Positions 23,546-35,900 of a DNA stretch of 64,000 nucleotides are shown one piece after another. Within the stretch, counting starts at the first letter, position 1. Each line of letters starts with the position of its first letter. The position numbers and the translations under genes were made by a program. A model generated the notes under the pieces. The model was not told where the DNA came from, searched no databases, and saw only the letters and a program-made list of their open reading frames with translations. Origin of the DNA: Acanthococcus lagerstroemiae (lineage: Eukaryota; Arthropoda; Insecta; Hemiptera; Eriococcidae); contig CM063108.1 in assembly GCA_031841125.1 (NCBI GenBank), positions 73,194,344 to 73,258,343 of the forward strand, given 5' to 3'.

Positions 23546-26500
23546 ATGAAATAACCATGCTTTGAAATCAAATAATGTTGAATTTGGAAGATTGTTATCT
23601 ATATCTGGAGAATTTAAATTAATTAAGCATGTTTTTATAAAAAAGAACCATTCTGTACCGGTCTCGTAAATAGCTGCGGTTCAGAGTCAACGGAAGGTTA
23701 GAGCGCGGGGGTACGATAGTTGGCAATACGTATTCGGTGTAAACAGAATTGCATAATCGATTCGCCGCAAATAATCTCATAATTAGTCGCTTAAAATATA
23801 CTCGGATCTATAATTTTACATTAGCGTCACGCTTCACTAAAATGGTAGGAAATTCGTGTTGATTACGATTATATTTGCCGAGTTGATAAAATAATTATGA
23901 AAGTATAGAGTACGTGGTGAAATCAGAATCCATGTATAAGAAGTGAGGTTAACATCCTTCCATTCAGAAAAATTAATTGATGAGTAGTTGGTCGTTTTTG
24001 CTAACTAGTTCGATATTAGATAATTAGATAAAATGTTGTTGTTTTTTTTCTATTTTTTTCATGGATCTGGAATTTATTGGAAAATTCTAGTTGACAAAAG
24101 CTCGTTAAGTTGCGGAAGTTCGTTCTTTTTTCTTAGTTTTCTTCATTTTTGATATTGGAGGAGATTTCGTAGCAACATCGTCGAGGGACCTGAGTGCGTT
24201 TCAGAAGCTTGAAATCGTGCGCAAGTCAGTTATCACTTCACTCAGTTGTGCCAAACATCATCGATATGGATTATGCCAAATTAGATCAACCTATTCTTAA
24301 CCCATGAGTATTCAGTATTTTTTTTTTTTTTTGTTTTTCATGTTATAATATTCCTTACCTTTAATGCAAAACGTGGAAAGCCCACTGACAGCACTGGCGA
24401 ATGTATATGAATAAAATTTCGTAAATATGATCACCTGGTTTGAAGCCTCTAAAAAGTGAGCATTACCGAAAACTTTAAAGTGAATTCCGGAAACAATGAT
24501 TCAGTACAAGCTGAACGACAATGAACTAGTTCGTGAGTCCTTGATTCAGTTTAATTTCAAACATTTTTTTCTGGGCATACGCCGATCGTCTTCTGATTGT
24601 GCTCGACACTTCTCTGGTGGAAAAACGTATTTTTTCTGGCGCAAAAAAAATCATTCACACCGATACCTAATTTGAATTTTATAAATATCGACTTGTAACA
24701 TTTTCCAGATTCGGTTTACAAGTACAATCGAATTTTTTTGTGATTAAAAACTAGAACGATTCAATTAGAAACATTTATTTTACCATATTTTGAAAGTTTT
24801 TGCAAAGCAACGTACACTATTACGTTCAATTTTATTTTTTTATTATTGAAGCCCAGGTTTATTAAATTCTATTTGTTTACCGATGTTAGCCTAATAACGT
24901 GAGTTTGCCAACAGTTGATAATTAGAGAAGGAGAATTAAAAGAACGGTTTTTATAGCTAGGTTATTGGAGAATCTTTATGTCTTTCGTTGTTGTTTTCTT
25001 ATTGTCATCTTCTACGAGCAAATGAAGCAAACAAGTAGTAACATAATGTTTGTCACTTCGTGGAGAGAAAGTATTGAAAAAGTGAGCTAAAATTTTTTAC
25101 TCTTTTTTTTCTTTAAAAAATAACTGGTCAGCCTGATTAGCAGGGAGCGGACTTATATGCGTTAAAAATAGCGAAAATATGCGCATATATATACGTTAAA
25201 AAAATCCAAAATATGCGATAAAAACAGGAAAATATGCGGTTACAATATGGGGCTCATTTTAAAGAGCACTAAGAGATGATGATGTGATGATAATTATAGC
25301 CATGACACAACAAATCCACATGAAGTGGTACCTTGCGAATTAAATTTAGCGAAATTATTAGCGGAGAACTGCGCTTGGAGAGCTAGATGAAGAAAACGTG
25401 ATTTTTTCATTTTCTGCTCAACGCAAAACTAAAAAATCCAAAAAAGTGATTTTTTTTTCAATTTTCAAGATTCCTTTTCCATCGCTTTATGTAGTATTCC
25501 ATTCGTTGTCATCGTCAGTACTCTGTTTGGTCCCCGTTACAATTTGACCTTCAGGTACGTCTTTTCATCTTGGAGACCACTGGTGTTTGATCTCGAATAC
25601 TCAACTTTAAACGATTTTGAGTTGAAAGGATCTACGGAAAACTATGACAGAATACTCGAGGATATTGTGTTTTAAAAAACAAAATACTTATCTCTTTTAC
25701 CGATCAGCAAATTCACCTTCGAGCTCATTTTCAGCCAATATGAGGAGGCATTCATCAAAGACAGGTCACCAAAACAGAATAAAAAAATAAGTTTTCATTT
25801 TTTTGTACTCGTATTTTTTTTATCATATCCAACGAGAAACGTTATAAATATTAAGGCAAATATTCACCCAACAAAACATGAACCTATCAACTTTGATAAC
25901 ACGACTTACATCTTCAGCTGTTGCGAAACCGACACTAGTTGCAGCATGTTAATTAAAATTTATTGCTATCGACAATTGCCTGACCATGCATTAGTCAGTT
26001 ATACGTCAGAATTTCTCAATAGTAATGAAGATATATTGCCCCGCAGTCAAAACACGGCAGATTACAGAACTGATAATTGAAAAAGGGCTGCGGGCCAAAT
26101 ATATGAATCTCGAAAAAGCGCAAAATTAATGCAGCTGACGCGCTTTTACAGTTGCACGTTTCGTTATAGGCGCTGTTTAAATTGCATCGTTTTAATCTAA
26201 TGTTTACTGCTTCATTAGTCATTACTAATGAGACACGAGCCCCTTTTTGACAAAAATGACAATCATGCAACAGATCGCTGGCCTAATGCACAAACCTCGT
26301 CACTCCTAAATTTTCAAAATGTATTTTCTTCGCCTTCCTCTTCTTCAAACTATATCTGTTAAGATAAACAAACGCGGAATTACAATGTTTTAGCATTAGG
26401 CCCATGATACACTCTTAAAGATTACGCGGTCTTGCCTATACTAACGTATACAAGGGTGTGAATGAAAGGTAATAAACATTTAAGGAGAATGAAAAAATTC

Positions 26501-26948
26501 ATTAGTTAATAAACAATACGGTCAATCCTTTCAAAACCAAGGTATACAATATTTGCATGAAGATTAAATACCATATGATTTGATAGTGGCGATCGGAATC
26601 ATTTTATGGGAAGAGGGGAGAGAGGTATTCGAAAGAATTGTTCTTCGAAACCAATATGTTCTGGAGAGGTATGTAAGGCTCCCCACATTTTTCTGATCTA
26701 CCCCATCCTCCCCGTGAGTCCATTGGAATGATAAATACCAACATTAAGGAAGTAACTGGTGATTTCGGCAGTCAGCCAACCCTATAGGAGATAATGATAA
26801 ATATAACCTCAAAATAATTATTCCACCTCTAGACGTAAAACTCTCTAAAAGTATGGAGGAACTTAATCACTGAATACAAAATAACTGTACCTACATAGAA
26901 ACGAATAAATTTCAACAAACAAATAACAAATACCAATTGAACATTTGT
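23546..26948. other. Non-coding stretch between the LINE relic and POT1-like gene
   Basis: No exon was recognised apart from the transposon fragment at 25141-25470. I looked here specifically for the missing zinc-binding exon of the second astacin and did not find it. Confidence 0.5.
25141..25470 (+). mobile_element. Truncated copy of the CAGGGAGCGGACTTA element
   Basis: It starts CAGGGAGCGGACTTATATGCG and stays collinear with 34129-34755, including the word GCGGAGAACTGCGCTTGG and the AAAATCCAAAAAAGTGATTTT run. It diverges after CAATTTTCAAGA near 25470. It lacks the 300-bp insertion present in the second copy and lacks a right terminus. Confidence 0.75.
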
Positions 26949-29900
26949 TCAGTAAGTTAAAACGAGATACTTTTTAGCAGAACTTTCGACAGGTTTTTGT
27001 ACCATTTTCAGAATAACACTTTTTTTACGTCTTCCGCTTGGAATTAGAAGACCGCTGCAAAATTCTCGAATTCTGGTTTGCGTTTCTGCTGATTTAGAAA
27101 GCTCCAGCGCAGTGCATCCTGAACACATAAAAATAATGTAAATCAGAATAAAACTAGCGTAGATGATAATAAAAATCCTAGGACAAGGATTTCTGCACTC
27201 ACCGAAGAATTTTTCAGCCTGTGTTCCGCATACCATTGCTGGCATCATTACATCGTCGTCGTCTTGTAGTAAAAGTTCGCATGCGATTACAAAATCTACT
27301 TTCTTAGACAAATCTGCATAACAAACATTTAAAGTGTAACTCTTCGTCGTAATAGAGGGCATTTCTGTAGCTTCTTTAAGAAAAAAAAAATCAAATTTTT
27401 GAATTTCGCGAAAAATCCCAGCCATTTTGTAGCATAACTTCCACTCCCGTTCTTTCCTCGTCGGAAAGAGTTATAGACAGCCAAAATTTCGACTATACAT
27501 CAGAGATTTCGGTTGAAACTTCAAAAAAAAAAAGTCCTCACTATCACAATTTTTCCGAGGGCCGACTTTTCAAACATGGGAGGGAGAAGGGGCGTCGCTA
27601 CAGCCCAACCCAATAGATCAGCAATATTCGTCTCCCTCGGGTAGATAACTTGATCTGTGTCTCTTTACATTAGAACAATTTCTCAGATTCATATAGACCA
27701 GAGTCCGGAATTTTTATATCACAGTGGCGGGGACAAATTTTTACAGCACAGAAAAATGTAGATATTCTTCCAATCTTACTCGGGGGAATAATTCAGTAGA
27801 AGGTACAGATTTAATAATTACTACAAGACAAAGGACTTCTCTAAAAATTACTTTTTTCTGCTTTGCACTTCGGACAGATGCCTATTCGTCGATTGTAGAC
27901 GCACACGGCCCACGCACAATCGTGAAACGGATATAGTCCATCGCAGTGATGACAATGACCACTGATTAATGCCAGGGTATCGAAGTGGGAACTGTTGGCT
28001 ACGAATCAATAAAGAAACACGAATAAAGTTTTATCGTATTAACATACCAGTAGTTTTCTCACACGCAGGACCGTCGACTGAGTTTATCAAAAAATTATTT
28101 CTATCAAGTAAATTATTGGAAGGAAATGTGAGAAATGTAACCTACTATCTATGGATGGGATAGTACTCGCCACATAAACTCGAATGTAGAATTCTTCCAT
28201 CCAGCCTGGAGGCGGCCATTTCACACGATAGTTGAGAGCAGTAATTCCTATAATAAAAATAGTGGACATCGTGATAACCAAATTATCGATCGAGAAGCAG
28301 TCAAAATCGTAAATGATAATCTGCCAATTCTCGAATCGCATTAAATGAAAAGCTGTGATAGCAAGTCTAGTTTGATGCTTCTACCACAACTTGAAACTTT
28401 GGAATTTCAATTCGTAGAGCCAATTTCAAATACTGATTAAATGGAACATTCTCTCAGATTCTTTTACTCTCTTTACGATGAACATCTTTTCCTACCTTCA
28501 CGATCCAACTCCTTGCGAGAGCAGTTGGTTAAATCACATTCAACCGAAATTCCTGACATGGTTAATAATCTGTCCGCATCGTGACATATGCTCTATCAAA
28601 AATACAAAATTAAAATCAAGTAACAAGATGAATGCAATTTAGTTCATACCTAGCAACCTACTTTTGAGAGAATAAAGAGAAAAATCAAAATCCGCCAACA
28701 GAATATGGGAAACTATTTCAATATTCGAAGGTATACTACTACTACTGACGTTGTTAATGCGAAAACACAACACATCCCAGGTATACAAACTGCGAGCTCA
28801 GATTTCGAGCAATATGAATGAATAATGCACAACTGTACTCAACATGCCTCTATGCAAATTCTGAAAAGCTATACTCGTAATTGTTTCTCTAATATCGGCA
28901 AAATTATGCAGCAGAGAATATCACGCATTATTTAATGGCAGATTCAAGTTTACCATTCTTTCGTGGTACAAGTGGTCTTCTAAAGAGATATCACGACCAT
29001 CAGTTTCGCAACTCTTCCCGACTTCTGGGGACACTGCAGGCAAAATACTGCAGTTCAAGGAGGCATTAGTGGAAGTCGGTTGATTTCTGACGTCTTCTTG
29101 CTGACTTGCCTACAAATACACGAATGCATACTCAAACTCTTCAGCAATTGATGCCAACAAGATTGAAAATAAAGCGTAAAAAATATAAAGAAAAGCGTTT
29201 TAATCGACGGAGAAAAATGGAAGCTATGTTAGAATGCGGATAGATGGATGCAACTAGACATCGAAAGAAATATGAAAAACGAGCTAATTTGATCATTATA
29301 CGCTAATTGATGCCTTTAATGTTGGCAATTTTCAATTTCGTCGTCAATGATATAAAATCATTTTTCAACTTTCTTGCATTTCTGATCGAATTCGAATTAC
29401 CAGAAAACACTGTCGTACGGAAATAAACTGTCAGCTTGGAGGAGAGGGAGCGGTAAACATTGAAATGCGAAAAAAATTCTCATTTTGCAGAAAATAAGAA
29501 CTATTTTAGCAGGTTAGTAAAAAGAAAGGCAGGATCAAATTTTAAGAAGGTTCCATTACCAGGATTATTACCAGAACTGAAGCCAAGGATTTGAGAGATG
29601 GTCGAACACAGATGAAATCGCCATACCGTTAAACGATTTACATTTAGCCTATGGTTTCATGCATTAGTTCATCAGAGAATAAAAGAAAAAGTACTTCTTG
29701 CGTACTGCCGCTCGGATTTCCCTCTCCGCTTTCGCTGCCAGTAATTTTTTTTTTATGATGCTGCATTTCAGTATTTCGTGTCGGAATTTGAAAGTTTTTC
29801 AAACGAGGAATTCTTACTTCCAAACGAAGCATATTCATTTCCATGGACTGTGATTCGCTCGAAACAGTTTCCTTCGATTGTTCGACCGGACTTACTTTTC

Positions 29901-32900
29901 TCTAGCCACACAGAGATCATAGCATTATAACGTCTGAACTGAGTGAAAATTTTCCAAACTGTTCACTACAAATATTTAGAGGACTTGATACAAACCATCT
30001 TGGATTTCTTTTGAAGTTGATCTGGACTGATGACCTCGTTGATTCGCATTTCAGACTCTTTGTCACAATTTTCGGTTTCTGGCCGATTTTTATTGCCTTC
30101 GATTTCTTCGAATGAATCATGATTGAATAATTTTCTTTTCATCCTCTTCTCTTTGTTCACATTTATTCTGGCGTTATCGTCCGAATCTGGAGAGTCATGT
30201 AAGGGCTGCTCATCCATCAACATTTCACTGAGGCGGAAAATTCAAGTATCAAATAACGTCAAAATTGCAAGCAATTTAAAACTAGTACCTAGATATACCT
30301 TATTCACATTGGGCGACAAAATATTTGATTCTACTTCAAACGGATGCCTAAGTTTACATAAATGCCAATGAAAATGTGAACAAGTACCTCGTATCATTTT
30401 CATCGATTACATTTACAATTTTCAAATTTTCTGGACCCGGGGGCATGAAAGCCTTGATCGCGAATCTTTTGACAGTTTTGAAAGTTTCCGGATGTAACAC
30501 CATATTAACGTTAAATAGTTCCACATGATCGTCAATCTAGAAAAAACGACAACTAATTGAATACTAATCTAGGAAACAAAAACATGGTAGAATAAACAAA
30601 CAAGTGACAGCGAAATTAAACAATGTAATTACCTTCAGAGGTTCAACTTTTTTAATAAGATTGGGCGCAGCGTTCGGAATGCAGATGTCGATAGTATCGG
30701 AATCACAGACGGTTACAGCCTCAGCCAGTACTGTGGGCCAATGGTTAAACTCTTCCAGTGGATATCGAACAATAGGTTTCGTGCATTTAGTGTCGTCACG
30801 AACCCGTAGGACAATTACGCCGTTGGTGAATATTTTTTTGCTCACGATCTAAACCAATATTCGAGTTGGATTCTTAAATACACACAGAATTACTCTACAA
30901 CTACCTAGGATGTAATACTCATATCGGTGGATTCCAAAAAAAAAAAAAAAGAGAGAGTTGAGATTTTTTTCTTCTTCTCAGATAATACTGGGCGTTTACT
31001 CCTTAGTCTCACCAGCTCGAGCGAGCATTACACTCATATTCTTTCAATTTTTCCAAAAATGATGAAATGATACAAAACACCATGCCGTGGTTCCAAAAAC
31101 CTCGTAAATGCGAGCATTGCTAGACGAGTCAGGCACCACTAGAGTAGTGAAGAAGCGCAGATGTCCCTATTTTACAAAATCACCAATTTATTGTTTCGGA
31201 AACCTGGAATCATGGTGTGGCAGGGCATGGTTTCATTTTCGGTCAAGTTGTTCCTTAAGAAAATTGTAAATGGAAATAAGAGTGTGGAAAACGCTTCCGA
31301 ACATTCGAGATAAGTGAAGAATGATCGACACGTTTCGAGCAACAGTATAGAAGATCGATAACGAGAGCGATAAGGAGTTTCGCCCATAACGCCAGATAAG
31401 GGTCGCGGGCCGTCGCCGTATTGTCTAGTTTTGTATGTAATAAATGGGTTAGTTAGAATCGCACATAAAAAAAGATGAAGATCACAGCAATTCTCTTAAC
31501 AGTGAAATGATATGCAGACACAGTAAATAATTACTGAAACGCGCAGCAAATCGCCCACGGTGTTTTGAAATGTACTGACAGCGAATGATTGAAAAAATGC
31601 ACAGGAACTCATCCACAGTATTTCGACGTGTTCAAGCAGTGAAAAGAAATGTTTCAACTTTTTTTTTTGTTCTTTATGCCAGAAATTACATGTAGAACTG
31701 GTGTCAGCAAGAAAAAAGTTATCGTGAATCAGAAAAATAGTTCGGTAAACGTTAAGGTGATTCCTGGTAATTTGTATCAGTGTTATTCTTGCAGTTGTTC
31801 ACTCAAAGCATCAATTAAATATGCTAATTATATTAAAACTAGTTCAAGTGCCTGTTGAAGCCAAAAATGTTCCTCTTGGACAAAAAAGAAAAAGAGGCAT
31901 ACCTGCACGAAGTAAAAAAAGCACTACTTGTGTAGTAAACAAATTTTCGTTGATTATTAACACATTTTTGATAGTTTTTTGAAAATAATTTTCCATGTTA
32001 CAATTATTTTTCCCGCGTTCGAATTTTAATATTTTACCGTGCTAGTTTCAATGTTTCATTCTTTTCTTTACCTAGCAATATTCCATTTTCAGCGCATTTG
32101 CGTTTTAACTGTTCATAGAATTTTAATGTTGTTAACTATATTATTTGCTTGGAAATTGTCACTTTGCTGTTAAATCATATTTTTTTCTGTGATGACCATC
32201 TATTTTGCTGGGCCGAAAAATCAAACCCGTAATAAATTGTGCATTTTCAAAGGGATATGGCTACTGAGTTAGTGTTTTGGTGTGTTCGTTGAAGAATAAA
32301 CATCATTATTCCATCTCTCGTGCGTTTTTTAGTGTGAATTCCGTTACAAGAGATTTTGGTTTCCAGATTATAGATCTCGGTACTGGGATCCAGTTTCCAA
32401 CGAGAGATGGCGGAGGTCAACTTTTAAGAACACAGACAAGAAATGTATAACAGAGGGCTGGGAAGGACTTGGCTATCGAATCCTACTTCTTGGCTCTGAA
32501 CTCAGCTATCTACGAAGGCGGAGAACGCTAGCCATTGACACGGACCTATAGACAGGCTGACTAATGGGTGAGGTCTGGTTGGCCGAGTGGATAGCGCGCT
32601 GGTCTCGAAATCTGGAGGTCCAGGGTTCGAGCCCACGTAGTAACTCTCTACATTTCGACCTAGGCCCGTTTTTTGGCAAGACGAGAAGAGAGCTAAGACA
32701 GTCCTAACAGCCTCCCCGGCGTCTCTGAAGTAATGCTCGAAAGGGCGGATTCCAGGGCTCGGGTTGAGAGTAAAATTAGAAAAGAGCAGGCTGACTAACG
32801 GAAAAATAGAATGACTTTTTCTGCAGCCTGCATGCCAAAATTACTTATTTAAGCATATTTGGCGACTATAAAAAACAAAAGATCTTAAGACAGACAGGCA

Positions 32901-35900
32901 GATATATTATATCGCAGATGGAAGATTAGTCTTAGGCTATTTATTTTTACCGACGGAGATAGCGAAAGCGGAAGCCGGAGAGATACTTGCGAAAGAAGTA
33001 AACGAACATTTTTTGGTTTTTTTCCGCCTGATTCAAGACTTAAAATTGGGCAAAATTAAAAGTAATTTTTCAAGTTTTAAAACATTTTTATCAAAAGTAA
33101 ATTTGAATACGAATGGAGACGCTACGTTTCATTTGCTCCCTCAGATCTGCCAGAGTAACAGGAATAAATGGTTGTGACCATTACCTGACAGGTTAAGTTG
33201 ACCTTATCGTTTTTCTTCTCCAATCCGCATAATGGTGTGAATACTCGTGCATTCGGAATATGTTCGATCATCCACTCTCGCAGTTCGTGAACGATTCTTT
33301 TATCTTCATCAGTGACTGCAAATTATAATAAATTGAATAGCCGAACTGAAGACAAATTAATGAAAAAATCAACTAACTTTATTGCGGTGAATGCCAATGT
33401 ACTTAGTAATACTACTAACCAATGCAGTCTTTTGACTGGCCAAAGTACACAGTCGTGTCCTCTCGGGCGAATGACACGACATTACTAGAGGAGTTTACTC
33501 GGCCCTGGAGACGACCATGAATTTCCTCGACCTGAAAGTTGATAGTGAATATATCTTGCGAAAAATTGCATGTTTTTATTGAAATAGGATTAATTAAATG
33601 ATCACAAAGACTTTTTGAAAATCATACCGAGATTTGAGAGGCACCTACAAGGTGTCTATAGGTTTGGAAAATTCGGAAAAAGTCAGGAATTTGAAAAGTA
33701 GGTCAGGAAGTTTGTAAATAGTCAGGAAATTCAACAATATTTTTAGGAAGTTTGGAAAAAAGCAAAGAATGAACTCACGGAAAACTTTTTTCGTAATTCA
33801 ACTTTACTTCAGCACTCCCCAGAGTCCTATTTTACAAATAAAAACTGTGCATTGAATAATGTGTCGCGCTAGCGTCTAGTAGTATAAACATAAAATATAT
33901 GTATACTGTCTATACTGTAAAGGTTTAAAGAGGAGAAAAAAAAGGTTGGAAAAAGTCAGGAATTTATATTTTTCCATTCTTGTAGACACCTTGACCTACT
34001 ATATGGACGCTATTATGGAAAAAAAAAAAAATGTAATTTATCTATCATACTCTTATTTTCACAACATTAGCACACTTTTTTTTTTTTTTCAATAAGAATG
34101 CTCACATAATATCTCGTTGATTTATTACCAGGGAGCGGACTTACATGCGTTCAAAATAGCGAAAATATGCACAGGGTGGCCCAAAAGTCAGTAAACCAAT
34201 TTGCACGCTTCGATTTGCAAGAATTTTATTGGCAGAAAATGTTACAACTATGTTTTAAAATGCTCAAAGTGGTGTCCACCATTCGCAATCTGCAGCAATG
34301 CAGCCCTCATAACAGAGTTACGCGTGCTAACATCATCTGCCGCCATTTAGCCATGCAGCTGTTTCCATGACACGCCACCCGACACGTTCTTTTGTTCGCC
34401 CTGCGTTTGGTAGAAGTGCCACAAACAGAAAAAAGTGGATAGTGCTTACTGATTTTTGGGCCACCCTGTATATACGTTCCAAAATCCAAAATATGCGATA
34501 AAAACAGGAAAATATTCGGTAACAATATGGGGCTCATTTTAAAGAGCGCAAAGAGCTGATGCTGTGATGATAATTATAGCCATGACACAACGAATCTAAA
34601 TCGAGTGGTGCCTTGCGAATTAAATTTAGTGAAATTATTAGCGGAGAACTGCGCTTGGAGAGCTAGATGAAGAAAACGTGATTTTTTCATTCTTTTCTCA
34701 ACGCAAAAGTAAAAAATCCAAAAAAGTGATTTTTTTTTTAATTTTCAAGAAGGAAATAGCAAAAATTACGGAAATATGAGCTAAAAATGAGAAAAATAAG
34801 GAACTATGCTCTGAAATAGTTGAATATGCGCTAAAAACGGGCAAAATATGCAAAAATATGCTTTTATAGGTAACATATGCAAAATATGCGGAAACAAATA
34901 TGGCTCATTTTGCTCAGAAAGATCTGAAATGTTAAAGTATCTTATGTATACTGCGTCGTACTCAACACAGACAAATATGTGATTTCATATAAATCCGCTT
35001 CCCTGTTTATTACCGCCGATTTCTAGAATATTTTCCATTTTCAATTACTATTTGTTTATTTATTTCTTTTTTAGAGGGGGGGGGGGAGGGGGGAGAGACA
35101 GAAACGCATTCTACGATGAAACCAAAAAATAAGAACAAAAACACAAAAAGAGACGGTCTAACCGCTGATATATAACAGCAGTCCATAGTCGATATTTCAA
35201 CAAAATGAAATATACAGTTGACGATTCAAGCAGTTGAAAATATTACCTTCATAGCGTTGAATCGAACTAAGTCATACTGCCTTAACGTTGGAGCAGCATC
35301 CTTATCATAGTAGTTGATATGTACTTTAAATTCTTCAGTTCGAGTTTGATCTATAATAGCAACGGCCATATGATACGTGTTAGCTGTAGTTACGGATGCC
35401 TCCTACAAAGAAAACAAAATAATTAAAGCGCTAAATATTTTATAAATCAATCGAGTAGGTATCAATTTTCAAGAAGATCCGATCCTTTTTAGGATCCCAT
35501 AGGCGTTCAGACTTTCTCAAAAAACGGTACGCATTCGTACACCACCTGATTCGGGGAATCTACATCGTCGCTATGTTACGTTACAAAAACTGTTCCATCG
35601 GTAGAATCGGAATAATTACTAAGAATCTAAATCAAAGTTGGTACTCAAGTTCAGTTACATACTTCAAAACAGTTTTAACATCTAATACAACCCCTAAGGT
35701 CACTGAAGGAGCAGAAATATGTACTTTGATTATTTCAATAACATACCTCTAATATTCTCATTATGATGCCGTACACTTTGACTTTCATTTTCTTTCGAAC
35801 ATTAGCCAGTTTGCAATATTCGCTATTCAGCGGCCTTTCATTGTTCCTTTTCAAACCATTATTCAGGAAGTCACGCGTAATGCTAAAATCAGAGCAGAAC

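Noticed and set aside
32570..32650. Apparent tRNA gene (Ser/Leu-like)
   Set aside because: A and B boxes are good, but the acceptor stem does not close and the sequence continues into a 219-bp unit flanked by a direct repeat, so it is a SINE head.
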